Below are positions 16,147 through 23,904 of a stretch of 37,833 nt of DNA, piece by piece. Under the pieces are notes generated by a model, which was not told the origin of the DNA, did not search any database, and worked only from the letters and a program-made list of their open reading frames with translations. Origin of the DNA: Microthrixaceae bacterium. GTDB lineage: Bacteria > Actinomycetota > Acidimicrobiia > Acidimicrobiales > Microtrichaceae. Location of the stretch: assembly GCA_019694615.1 (NCBI GenBank), contig JAIBBP010000043.1:1-37833 (forward strand). Direction: 5' to 3'. Each line of letters opens with the position of its first letter. Position 1 is the stretch's first letter. A program made the position numbers and the translations under genes.

Positions 16147-16833
16147 GTGGTTCACAACACCCCACCGTCCGACGAACCCGACGTCGACGATCACCCGCGA
16201 GCGTCCGACGGTCGGGTGCCCGGTCGGCGTGGTCGCGCGACCCGTGAACGACTCACCGCGTGCACCTTGAACATGCTGCGCGACACGAACTACCGCGACC
16301 TCAAGGTCGTCGACATCGCTCGCGAAGCGGGGACGTCGCCAGCGACCTTCTACCAGTACTTCCCAGACGTCGAGTCGGCGATCCTGGCACTGGCCGAGGA
16401 CATGGCGATCGACGGCAACGAACGGCTGACCGGCATCGTTCGCGGAGGCGATTGGAAGGGCAAGGCGGCGTACGACACAGCGGAGCGGATCGCCGACGCG
16501 TACATCACATTCTGGGACGACAACTCCGCGCTCATGCGGGTGCTCGACCTGACGAGCTTGGAGGGCGACGAGCGCTTTCGGTCCATCCGAATCAGACTTC
16601 TCAACGAGTTCACCGTCGCCCTCGCCGGCGTTGTCCAACACCAGCGCGATGCCGGTCGTCAACCCGATGACGTCGACCCCATGGCCGTCGCCGGAGTGCT
16701 TGTCTCGATGCTCGCTCACGTCGCGTCCCACCGGGAAGGATTCGAGGGCTACGACATAGGCGCCGCTGACCTTCGTCGGGTGATGGCCCGCATCGTGTTC
16801 ACCACAGTCACCGGAGCGAAGGCCCCGCGCTGA
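16147..16833 (+). CDS. TetR-family transcriptional regulator, candidate regulator of the 19-bp operator
   Basis: 228 residues from GTG 16147. A basic N-terminal tail 'GRVPGRRGRATRERL' precedes the helix-turn-helix (about 51-71, 'DLKVVDIAREAGTSPATFYQYF'), typical of TetR. The remaining all-helical part would bind the effector. It starts 2 nt after the F420 oxidoreductase stop and is the only TetR gene in the window. It belongs to an operon that itself carries the palindromic operator, the usual arrangement for autorepression with an acyl-CoA as inducer. The link to the six operators is inference. Confidence 0.88.
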   Translation: MVHNTPPSDEPDVDDHPRASDGRVPGRRGRATRERLTACTLNMLRDTNYRDLKVVDIAREAGTSPATFYQYFPDVESAILALAEDMAIDGNERLTGIVRGGDWKGKAAYDTAERIADAYITFWDDNSALMRVLDLTSLEGDERFRSIRIRLLNEFTVALAGVVQHQRDAGRQPDDVDPMAVAGVLVSMLAHVASHREGFEGYDIGAADLRRVMARIVFTTVTGAKAPR

Positions 16834-16847
16834 GGAAACCCGACTGG

Positions 16848-17534
16848 TCAGCGGCCCGGCGACATCGCTTCCGCGAACGCCTCGAACCACACCCGGTGGC
16901 CGGCGTCGTTCGGGTGGAACCCGTCACCGCTGATTCGACCCCGCCACGTCTGTAGACGAAGTCCGACGTCCGCGACCGCGAGCCCAGCCGGTGGGGCGAG
17001 CTTGCGGATCGTCCGGTTCATCGAAGCGGCGACCCGACTTCCCTTCTCGGGAAGGGTCGCCAGAGCGGTGCCACCGGGGAGCTCGCCGATGAGCGTGACG
17101 AACGCCGATCGGACCTGATCGAGATGGAACGTGTGGCGGATGTCGTTGCTGCCGACGGTGCAGACGACGGCGTGCGGAACGACTCCTGAGTCGCGGAAGG
17201 CCGGGAGCTGCACGTCCAGGACGTCGGCGATCTGGGCGCCTGACCTCGAGAGGTTGAGAACCGGAAGCGGCCCGGTGTCGCCGAGGTGCTCTCTCAACCG
17301 TCCGACATAGCTTTGGGCGGGAGCGCTGGCACCGACGCCCTGCGCGAGCGAGTCCCCGAGGACCACGAGTGCTGGACGGTCCTGTGCAACTGCCCACTCC
17401 GCCTCGCCGCGCCAGTGGTCCGCCGACGCGAGCAACGTGTCGCCGACCGTACGAACCGACGGGATCCAGGCCAGGCGGCGATAGAAGCTGGGTTCGTCGG
17501 GCGGTCGGAGCGCCGCTTCGAGCGTTGCATCCAT
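16848..17534 (-). CDS. SGNH/GDSL-type hydrolase
   Basis: 228 residues. Four SGNH blocks are visible: 'VVLGDSLAQGVGAS' with nucleophile Ser62, the Gly block 'LSRSGAQIADV', 'VGSNDIRH' with Asn130, and 'DGFHPNDAGH' with Asp204 and His207. It should act as an esterase or lipase-like hydrolase on an acyl ester. No signal peptide is evident, so a cytoplasmic or membrane-associated location is likely. It is convergent with the TetR gene (14 nt between stops) and apparently monocistronic. Confidence 0.88.
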   Translation of the reverse strand: MDATLEAALRPPDEPSFYRRLAWIPSVRTVGDTLLASADHWRGEAEWAVAQDRPALVVLGDSLAQGVGASAPAQSYVGRLREHLGDTGPLPVLNLSRSGAQIADVLDVQLPAFRDSGVVPHAVVCTVGSNDIRHTFHLDQVRSAFVTLIGELPGGTALATLPEKGSRVAASMNRTIRKLAPPAGLAVADVGLRLQTWRGRISGDGFHPNDAGHRVWFEAFAEAMSPGR

Positions 17535-17611
17535 GATGTTCCGATCGGCGGATCGATCCTCCGCAGGAGGGGTCTAACGGCTCAATCCCATCACCGACTG
17601 ATACCAAACGC

Positions 17612-17647
17612 GATGCGAGCCGTGCGGAGAACCGCACGGCTCGCATC
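17612..17647. terminator. Perfect 16-bp hairpin after the secreted-protein gene
   Basis: Arms 17612-17627 and 17632-17647 are perfect complements (GATGCGAGCCGTGCGG) around an AGAA loop. It lies 34 nt downstream of the minus-strand gene ending at 17682 and before the SGNH gene. It has no T-tract. Confidence 0.65.
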
Positions 17648-17681
17648 ACATTTCGGCCTCAGTGCGGGGCCCGCCGGTCGG

Positions 17682-18131
17682 TCACGCCAAGCCGGCGCAG
17701 TAGCCGTAGAGGCCCGGAACGCACTGGACGAGGCGGACGGTGCCGGTTCCTGTGGCGACGGTCCCGTTGCCGGGTCGGGCGTAGTAGCCGCTGGTGCCCT
17801 GGTACACCGCCATGCCGATGTTCGAATCACCGAAGGCGACCGAGCCCAGCAGTCGCAGGTTGGCGTTCGTCGGCGTCCGGGTGAACGTCGCGCAACCCCG
17901 GCTGTTGGTCTTTCCGCTGCGGATCGTCGTCCAGCGTCCCCGACTCTGCTGCTGGAGGTGAACGGGTTGGTTGGCGTAGGCGGTGCCGGTGTCCCAGACA
18001 AAGCAGCCGGACACGGCGGAGGCCGCCGACGCCGGTGTTGCAGCGCCGGCGAAGAGACCGGCGACGATACCGAAGCCGAGGAGAAGCGTTGCGGCCAGGT
18101 GGGCCAGGGTGCGGGTGCGGGTGGTCTTCAT
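17682..18131 (-). CDS. Small secreted protein of unknown function
   Basis: 149 residues. A clear Sec signal peptide (basic start, 'LAATLLLGFGIVAGLFAGA', cleavage near 'ASA-AS' at about 36) is followed by a ~113-residue mature domain with four Cys (43, 80, 137, 145) that could form two disulfides. The part 'PVHLQQQSRGRWTTI' through 'RGCATF' resembles small beta-sandwich extracellular domains, but I do not recognise a family. ATG 18131 was chosen for its strong AAGGAG ribosome site. Three 11-bp-spaced repeats lie 72 bp upstream, a pattern shared with the genes at 20616 and 27019. Confidence 0.75.
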   Translation of the reverse strand: MKTTRTRTLAHLAATLLLGFGIVAGLFAGAATPASAASAVSGCFVWDTGTAYANQPVHLQQQSRGRWTTIRSGKTNSRGCATFTRTPTNANLRLLGSVAFGDSNIGMAVYQGTSGYYARPGNGTVATGTGTVRLVQCVPGLYGYCAGLA

Positions 18132-18202
18132 GTGATGGCTCCTTGGGTGGTGCGGCCGGAGCGTCCGGTCCGTCGTTGATGGAGTCAGCATCGGAGCGAC
18201 CG

Positions 18203-18230
18203 CTTCAGGTCGGCTTCAGACCCACTTCAC
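18203..18230. promoter_or_regulatory. Triple 11-bp direct repeat (site 1 of 3)
   Basis: CTTCAG (18203), CTTCAG (18214) and CTTCAC (18225) are spaced exactly 11 bp apart. The nearest repeat is 72 bp from the start of the secreted-protein gene at 18131. This is the geometry of PhoB/OmpR-family response-regulator sites. It lies in the intergenic region shared with the divergent gene at 18258. Confidence 0.6.
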
Positions 18231-18257
18231 CTCTGAACTTCCGTAGTTTCTGGGTCC

Positions 18258-19292
18258 ATGCACGTGTCGATGACCGTCCCGACCGACGAGCTCTCGTCGG
18301 TGCGCAGGCTCTACCGGGAAATCGAGGAAGCGGGATACGACCGGGCGTTCTCCTTCGAGGCCAAGCACGATCCGTTCCTGCCGCTGGCGACCGCGGCTGA
18401 ACACACCGACGCGATCCAGCTCGGCACGGCGATCGCCATCGCCTTCGCCCGGACGCCGATGACGCTGGCCAACATCGGTTGGGACCTCCAGACCCTCACC
18501 GGTGGGCGCTTCACGCTCGGCCTCGGATCGCAGATCGCGCCGCACATCACCCAACGATTCTCGATGCCATGGTCGGATCCCGCGGCGCGGATGCGCGAGT
18601 TGGTGCTGGGGATTCGGGCGATCTGGGACGCGTGGTCAAGCGGCACGGCGCTCGACTTCCGCGGCGACTACTACACGCACACGCGGATGGTTCCGGCCTT
18701 CGATCCGGGGCCGAACGAGTTCGGACGCCCGGCGATCCTCACTGCCGGGTTCGGCCCGGCTATGACCGCAGTTGCGGGAGAGGTCGCCGACGGTTTCCTC
18801 GTGCACCCGCTCAACTCGCGCCGGTCGTTGTTGGAGCTGACCGTGCCGGCGATCGAACGCGGACTGGCGACCGCCGGCCGACCGGCGCTGGGCGACCCCT
18901 CCAGCGCGTTCGACCTCACCGCGGTGACGATCGTCGTGACCGGACGCACCGCGGAGGAGTTCCACCGGTCGCGGGAAGCGGTCAGACAGCAGTTGGCGTT
19001 CTACGGCTCCACACCGGCGTATCGGCCGGTGTTCGAGGTGCACGATCGAGGCGACCTCCATCCGGAGCTCAAGTCGCGGGCCGCGGCCGGCGAGTGGGTC
19101 GAGATGGCGGAGTTGATCGATGACGAGTTCCTCGAAGACGTCGCCGTCGTCGGCCAACCCCACGAGATCGCTTCGATGCTGCGAGAGCGCCTCGCCGGAA
19201 TCACCGACCGCGTGAGCCTCGTCAACAACCGGGCTCCCGACCCCCACCACTTCCGTGAGGTGGTGGCCGACCTCCACTCGTGGCCGCGATGA
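18258..19292 (+). CDS. LLM-class F420-dependent oxidoreductase (TIGR03617-like)
   Basis: 344 residues with the luciferase-like barrel pattern: 'YREIEEAGYDRAFSFEAKHD', 'LGTAIAIAFARTPMTLANIG', 'LTGGRFTLGLGSQIAPHITQ' and 'PAILTAGFGPAMTAVAGEVA'. It matches the longer TIGR03617-type F420 enzymes of mycobacteria and relatives. The reaction is unknown. Its stop overlaps the ATG of the P450 gene (ATGA), so an oxidation pair acting on one substrate is likely. It is divergent from the small secreted-protein gene. Confidence 0.88.
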   Translation: MHVSMTVPTDELSSVRRLYREIEEAGYDRAFSFEAKHDPFLPLATAAEHTDAIQLGTAIAIAFARTPMTLANIGWDLQTLTGGRFTLGLGSQIAPHITQRFSMPWSDPAARMRELVLGIRAIWDAWSSGTALDFRGDYYTHTRMVPAFDPGPNEFGRPAILTAGFGPAMTAVAGEVADGFLVHPLNSRRSLLELTVPAIERGLATAGRPALGDPSSAFDLTAVTIVVTGRTAEEFHRSREAVRQQLAFYGSTPAYRPVFEVHDRGDLHPELKSRAAAGEWVEMAELIDDEFLEDVAVVGQPHEIASMLRERLAGITDRVSLVNNRAPDPHHFREVVADLHSWPR

Positions 19293-20503
19293 TGGAGCGG
19301 ATGGACTCCGAGGCCTTCGAACAGGGCGCTGCGTTCGTTCCTCGCGCTCGTGAGTCGTGGCGGTCTCCGTGGGAGATGTACGCACGGCTCCGCGACCACG
19401 ACCCCGCCCATCATGTCGAGGCGGGCGACTACTGGGTGCTGTCACGTTTCGACGACGTGTTCGCCGCGGCGCGCGACCACGAGACGTTCTCCTCCGCTGA
19501 GGGACTGACGTTCGAGTATGACGAGCGTCGCAAGGCCGGACTCACCGAAGCCGCTCCGATCGTGATGATGGACCCGCCGGAGCACACGGCGTTCCGCCGA
19601 CTGGTCGGCAAAGGCTTTACTCCACGGCATGTGCAGGAGATCGAACCGGCGGTCCGAGCGTTCGTTGTCGACCGGATCGAGCGCCTCCGCGAGCGGGGCA
19701 GCGGTGACATCGTCGCGGAGCTCCTCAAGCCGATGCCGAGCTTCGTAGTCGCGTTCTATCTCGGCGTTCCCGAGCGCGACTGGGCGAGGTTCGACGGCTG
19801 GACCGAGGGCATCGTCGCCGCCAACTCCGAAGGAGATGCCCTGCGTGCGGGAGATGCCGTCGCGGAACTCCTCACGTACTTCAGCGAGTTGATCGAGGAG
19901 AAGCGACGCAACCCCGGCGACGACACGATCTCAGCGCTCGTCGCGACGGGTGAGGCCGACGTGCCGCTCATGCAGGTGCTCGGCTTCGCGTTCACCATGG
20001 TGGCGGGCGGCAACGACACCACGACGGGACTCCTCTCCACCGGGTGCGAGTTGTTGACGCGGTTCCCTGAGCAGCGGGCTCACCTGTTTGCGGACCCTGG
20101 CTTGCTCCCGACCGCTGTGGAGGAGATGCTCCGGCTGTCGTCGCCGGTGCAAGGGCTCGCACGCACCACCACCCGATCCGTCGAGCTCCACGGCCGCGAG
20201 ATCCCCGAAGGCCGCAAGGTGCTCCTGCTGTACGCCTCCGCCAACCGCGACCCCCGCAAGTTCGGCGAGACAGCTGAGGAGTTCGAGGTCGACCGCGACG
20301 TCACTCCGATCATGACGTTCAGCTACGGAGCCCACTTCTGTCTTGGCGCATCGGCTGCTCGACTGCAAGCCCGTGTCGTGCTCGAAGAGTTGCTGGAGCG
20401 CTGCCCTCGCTTCGCCGTCGATCACGAGGCTGGAACGTTCGCTCCCGGACACTACGTGCGCCGCTACGAGTCGTTGCCGTTCGTGGCCGACGGCGGAGTG
20501 TGA
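19289..20503 (+). CDS. Cytochrome P450
   Basis: 404 residues, the normal bacterial class I length. Visible motifs are the I-helix 'AGGNDTTTG' (from about 239, oxygen activation), the K-helix ExxR in 'EEMLR' (279-282) and the heme-binding 'FSYGAHFCLGA' with Cys351 as axial ligand. It would hydroxylate a hydrophobic substrate using electrons from a ferredoxin and reductase encoded elsewhere. ATG 19289 overlaps the upstream F420 oxidoreductase stop; GTG 19280 is an alternative. Steroid or terpenoid hydroxylation is plausible from context but not shown. Confidence 0.93.
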   Translation: MMERMDSEAFEQGAAFVPRARESWRSPWEMYARLRDHDPAHHVEAGDYWVLSRFDDVFAAARDHETFSSAEGLTFEYDERRKAGLTEAAPIVMMDPPEHTAFRRLVGKGFTPRHVQEIEPAVRAFVVDRIERLRERGSGDIVAELLKPMPSFVVAFYLGVPERDWARFDGWTEGIVAANSEGDALRAGDAVAELLTYFSELIEEKRRNPGDDTISALVATGEADVPLMQVLGFAFTMVAGGNDTTTGLLSTGCELLTRFPEQRAHLFADPGLLPTAVEEMLRLSSPVQGLARTTTRSVELHGREIPEGRKVLLLYASANRDPRKFGETAEEFEVDRDVTPIMTFSYGAHFCLGASAARLQARVVLEELLERCPRFAVDHEAGTFAPGHYVRRYESLPFVADGGV

Positions 20504-20538
20504 CGATCCCACGTTCGAGTCCGCTCCGACGCGTCCGA

Positions 20539-20567
20539 GGAGGGCCACCCGGGGCGGGTGACCCTCC
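20539..20567. terminator. Hairpin between convergent genes
   Basis: GGAGGG and CACCC (20539-20550) pair with GGGTG and CCCTCC (20556-20567) with one internal mismatch and a 5-nt loop. It lies between the P450 stop (20503) and the convergent gene stop (20616) and could serve both. It has no T-tract. Confidence 0.5.
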
Positions 20568-20615
20568 GCGAACGGGGGAGCTGAGGTGGTTCACGTGGCG
20601 GTTCGACGGGAGCCG

Positions 20616-21140
20616 TCAGCAGCGGATGAGGGCAGGGGGGCCCGCCACCGGTGACATCGGGAACAGTCCGTTGGGGGTTGTTGCCGTGCCGGTCTGCAGC
20701 TTCGCCTGGTACCAGTGGTTCCCCGAAACGCTGCACGGCGTCGACAGCGTGAGCGAGACCTTGTTGCTGAGTGCTGACGCACCGTTGTTCGCGGCGACGA
20801 TCGTCCAGCGACTCGTGCCCTGGCGCTGCCGTGCCATCGCCCCGACGATCCGCAGGGTTGATACCCGCTGGGCGCAGGTCACCTTGATCGAGGCCTTGAC
20901 GCTGTGGCCGCTCTTGGCGGGCTTCCCGACATCGATGACACACGGGATGATGATGACCGCTCGGGCTCCGGTCTCGCTCCGATCGCGAACCGTGAACGTC
21001 GTGCTCGACTGGGGGCTCGGATCGACGGGTCCGCTCTGGGCGCCGGCGGGGCTGACGCCGAGGGCGCCGGCGGTGATCGCCGCGGCGAGCCCGAAGGCGG
21101 CGGAGATGCGGGTCAGGCGGTGGGTGCGGGTGATGGACAT
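20616..21140 (-). CDS. Small secreted protein of unknown function
   Basis: 174 residues. A basic N-terminus and hydrophobic stretch ('ISAAFGLAAAITAGALGVSP') end at a likely cleavage site 'AGA-QS' (about 34). The mature ~140 residues are Ser/Thr-rich with four Cys ('IIPCVID', 'KVTCAQR', 'STPCSVS', C-terminal 'LIRC'), probably two disulfides. I recognise no family and see no convincing similarity to the secreted protein at 17682 beyond size and export. The ATG has an upstream GAAGGGAA ribosome site. The triple 11-bp repeat lies 73 bp upstream. Confidence 0.72.
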   Translation of the reverse strand: MSITRTHRLTRISAAFGLAAAITAGALGVSPAGAQSGPVDPSPQSSTTFTVRDRSETGARAVIIIPCVIDVGKPAKSGHSVKASIKVTCAQRVSTLRIVGAMARQRQGTSRWTIVAANNGASALSNKVSLTLSTPCSVSGNHWYQAKLQTGTATTPNGLFPMSPVAGPPALIRC

Positions 21141-21212
21141 GGTGGTTCCCTTCAGGTTGATTGCGGCCGGTGGGTCCGGTCCGTTTCGGTCATGCCATCG
21201 TCGGCAACGATG

Positions 21213-21240
21213 GTTCAGGCGCGCTTCAGAAGCGGTTCAA
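21213..21240. promoter_or_regulatory. Triple 11-bp direct repeat (site 2 of 3)
   Basis: GTTCAG (21213), CTTCAG (21224) and GTTCAA (21235) are spaced exactly 11 bp apart. The nearest repeat is 73 bp from the start of the secreted-protein gene at 21140. Confidence 0.6.
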
Positions 21241-21284
21241 CGCTTCGGTTCCGTCCGCCGGCCCGCTCCGCCTCTGCGGCTCGA

Positions 21285-21314
21285 TTGCGGCTCGAGACTG
21301 CGCAGCCGTAGGAT
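21285..21314 (+). promoter_or_regulatory. Sigma-70-type promoter of the acyl-CoA dehydrogenase operon
   Basis: -35 TTGCGG (21285-21290) and -10 TAGGAT (21309-21314) with an 18-bp spacer. The start site would fall inside operator copy 3, giving a leader of about 38 nt. Confidence 0.55.
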
Positions 21315-21331
21315 CTGACGGTCCGTCAGAA
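21313..21331. promoter_or_regulatory. Operator copy 3 (19-bp TetR-type palindrome)
   Basis: ATCTGAC-GGTCC-GTCAGAA. The inner 17 bp (21314-21330) are a perfect palindrome. It ends 27 nt before the acyl-CoA dehydrogenase ATG and overlaps the -10 box by 2 bp. Confidence 0.85.
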
Positions 21332-21358
21332 ACGCGTCGTCACGACGCGAGAGGGGTC

Positions 21359-22585
21359 ATGGCAATGGATTTCGAGTTCTCCGACGAGCAGCTGGCGTAC
21401 AAGGCAGAGGTCATCGCGTTCTGCGACGAGCACGACGACATCGACATCTTCGACGTCACTCGCGAGAACATGGCCCAGATCGTCGACACGCCGAAGCGCC
21501 GCGCCTTCATGAAGGAAGTCGGCCACAAGGGTTGGCTCGGCATGACCTGGCCCAAGGAGTACGGCGGCAGCGAAGGCGAAGGCGTCTACGAGTACATCCT
21601 CAACGAGGAGCTCGCCGGCCGCGGCGGTCCCCAGATCGGCAAGGGTGTCGGCATCATCGGCAAGACCGTGATCGCCCATGGCTCGGACTTCCTCAAAGAG
21701 AAGTTCCTGCCGATGATCCTGGAGAACGACGTCGAGTTCGCCGTCGGCTACTCCGAACCCAACGCCGGCTCCGACGCTGCGTCGATGCGGGTCAAGGGCG
21801 TCAAGCACGTCAACGAAGAGGGCGTGTCGGGATGGCTCGTCAACGGCCAGAAGACGTGGACCACGTCCGCGCACTTCGCCGACTGGTACTGGTGTGGGGT
21901 CCGCACCGACCCCGACAACAAGCACATGGGCATCAGCCTCATGTTGATCCCGATGGACGACCCGGGCATCAGCATCAACGGCATCTGGACCATGGGCGAC
22001 GAGCGCACCAACGAGGTGTGGCTCGACAACGTGTTCGTCCCCGACGAGTACGTGGTCGGCGAGGTCAACCACGGCTTCAAGTACATCAGCCAAGCGCTCG
22101 ACCTCGAGCGCTTCACGATGTTCACCTACTCGCCCATCAAGCAGCGTCTCGACATCCTCACCGAGTACGTGCAGGAAACCGAGCGCGACGGCGAGCCGCT
22201 GAAAGACGACCCGATCGTGCGGTCGCGGATGGCGAACCTCCACACCGAGGCCGAGGTCGCTCGGGTGATGGGGCTCAAGTTCGTCGCCGAAGCCGTGAAG
22301 GTCGAGCACGCCGCCAAGGAGGGCAAGCCGTTCCAGCCGCCGACCGTCGTGGCGTCGGAGTACAAGCTGTTCGCGACCGAGCTGTCCAAGCGGCTTGCGA
22401 GCGCGTCGATGGACATTTGCGGCCCGGGTAGCCAGCTGCGGGTCAAGACTGAGGACGCGCCGCTCGAAGGACGTTCCGAGTCGACCTACCGGTACACCGT
22501 GATCGACACCATCGGCGGCGGCGCGTCGGAGATTCAGAAGAACATCATCGCCCGCCGCGGTCTCGGGCTGCCGAAGAACTTCTGA
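21359..22585 (+). CDS. Acyl-CoA dehydrogenase (FadE-type)
   Basis: 408 residues. Visible family features are 'GWLGMTWPKEYGGS' near the N-terminus, the substrate/FAD region 'VGYSEPNAGSDAASM', 'VNGQKTWTTSAHFADW' and the C-terminal 'GGGASEIQKNIIARRGLGLP' FAD-binding segment. It introduces a C=C bond alpha-beta to an acyl-CoA thioester and passes electrons to ETF. ATG 21359 follows GAGAGGGG; ATG 21365 is also possible. The gene is 17 nt upstream of the racemase gene and forms an operon with it. Many actinobacterial FadE proteins of this kind work as heteromeric pairs; the dehydrogenase at 25802 is a possible partner. Confidence 0.93.
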   Translation: MAMDFEFSDEQLAYKAEVIAFCDEHDDIDIFDVTRENMAQIVDTPKRRAFMKEVGHKGWLGMTWPKEYGGSEGEGVYEYILNEELAGRGGPQIGKGVGIIGKTVIAHGSDFLKEKFLPMILENDVEFAVGYSEPNAGSDAASMRVKGVKHVNEEGVSGWLVNGQKTWTTSAHFADWYWCGVRTDPDNKHMGISLMLIPMDDPGISINGIWTMGDERTNEVWLDNVFVPDEYVVGEVNHGFKYISQALDLERFTMFTYSPIKQRLDILTEYVQETERDGEPLKDDPIVRSRMANLHTEAEVARVMGLKFVAEAVKVEHAAKEGKPFQPPTVVASEYKLFATELSKRLASASMDICGPGSQLRVKTEDAPLEGRSESTYRYTVIDTIGGGASEIQKNIIARRGLGLPKNF

Positions 22586-22602
22586 TCCCACCGTCGTCCT
22601 CC

Positions 22603-23772
22603 ATGTCACAGACCCCCGCCCTCGACGGCATCCGCGTCCTCGACCTCGCGTCGGTCGGCCCGGCAGCACGAGCTTCCCGTGCTCTCGCCGACTACGGCGC
22701 CGAGGTGGTCAAGCTCGGTGCCGTTCCTCGTGCCGGAGCGGTGCAGATCATCCCGCCGTTCTACGCCTACTCCGGCAACCGGGGGATGCAGCGAGCGCTG
22801 CTCGACCTCAAGGCCGACGCTGGGCGTGAAGCGTTTCTCAAACTGGCCGAGACCGCCGACGTGATCATCGAGTCGTTCCGCCCCGGCGTGGTCGATCGTC
22901 TCGGCATCGGGTTCGCCGCCGTGTCGGAGCGCAACCCCCGCATCGTCTACTGCTCGACGAGTGGATTCGGCCAGACCGGGCCGCGGTCGAACTGGGCGGG
23001 CCACGACGTCAACTACCTCGCGACGGGCGGCTTCCTCGACTGCAGCGGACGCCGCGCCGACGGACGGCCGGCGCTGCCCGGCGCGACCGTCGCGGACATC
23101 GCCGCGGGCGGGATGCAGGCGACTATGGCGATCATGGCGGGGCTGTTGCGCCGCGAGCGCACCGGTGTAGGCGAGCACCTCGACGTGTCGATCGCCGACG
23201 GCGCGTTCGCTCTGATGTCGCTCTACGTCGACGAATACCTGGCCACGGGCACCGAGCCCGGCCCGGGCCACTACATCCTCACCGGCCGGTACGCGTGTTA
23301 CGAGATCTATGAGTGCGCCGATGGCAAGTTCGTTTCGGTCGGCGCGATCGAACCGCAGTTCTGGCGGAACCTGTGCGGCCTCCTCGGTCTCGAGCGCTTC
23401 GCCGGGCAGCAACTCGACGACGACGCACAACCGGAGATTGCAGCGGCAATGGCCGAAGTGTTCCGCACCAGGACCCGCGACGAATGGGTCGCGCTCCTGG
23501 GGCCGGCCGACACCTGCGTCGCCCCGGTGAACACCGTCGCCGAGGCTGTTGTGGACGAGCAGTACGTCGCACGCGGCAACGTGGCTGATGCGGTGCACGT
23601 CAACGAGGGTCCGTTCCGCCAGTCGGCGCCGGTCTGGGCGGGCACCGTTGTGCCCGACGGTCCCTACGAGATCCGCGACGGTGCGGCCACCGACACCGAC
23701 GAGTTGCTGTTGGCCGTGGGCTACTCCACCGATGAGGTCGCCGCGCTCCGGGGGGATGGCGTAATCGCGTAG
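22603..23772 (+). CDS. Alpha-methylacyl-CoA racemase-like CoA-transferase family III protein
   Basis: 389 residues of the CaiB/BaiF fold ('YGAEVVKLGAVPR', 'SFRPGVVDRLGIGF', 'CSTSGFGQTG'). It carries 'WAGHDVNYLATGG' (H134) and 'GATVADIAAGG' (D165), with spacing like the His/Asp pair used by AMACR-type racemases. It is therefore more likely to epimerise a 2-methyl-branched acyl-CoA than to move CoA. That fits catabolism of a branched side chain, where only one epimer enters the dehydrogenase. It is co-transcribed with the upstream dehydrogenase. A 17-bp hairpin 58 nt after the stop probably ends the transcript. Confidence 0.85.
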   Translation: MSQTPALDGIRVLDLASVGPAARASRALADYGAEVVKLGAVPRAGAVQIIPPFYAYSGNRGMQRALLDLKADAGREAFLKLAETADVIIESFRPGVVDRLGIGFAAVSERNPRIVYCSTSGFGQTGPRSNWAGHDVNYLATGGFLDCSGRRADGRPALPGATVADIAAGGMQATMAIMAGLLRRERTGVGEHLDVSIADGAFALMSLYVDEYLATGTEPGPGHYILTGRYACYEIYECADGKFVSVGAIEPQFWRNLCGLLGLERFAGQQLDDDAQPEIAAAMAEVFRTRTRDEWVALLGPADTCVAPVNTVAEAVVDEQYVARGNVADAVHVNEGPFRQSAPVWAGTVVPDGPYEIRDGAATDTDELLLAVGYSTDEVAALRGDGVIA

Positions 23773-23829
23773 CCCACGGATCCGTCGAACGGGTCGGCAG
23801 TTCGCGTCAACGGTGCCCCAGATCGGAAC

Positions 23830-23871
23830 ATGGTGCTCCAGCGGGTTTTTGACGACCCGCTGGAGCACCAT
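23830..23871. terminator. Perfect 17-bp hairpin after the racemase gene
   Basis: Arms 23830-23846 and 23855-23871 (ATGGTGCTCCAGCGGGT and its complement) flank the loop TTTTGACG. It probably terminates the dehydrogenase/racemase transcript. The ATG at its foot (23830) is in frame with the methyltransferase but is an unlikely start. Confidence 0.7.
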
Positions 23872-23904
23872 CCTGGGTCAGCCGATCGGGTCTACGTTGG
23901 CCTG

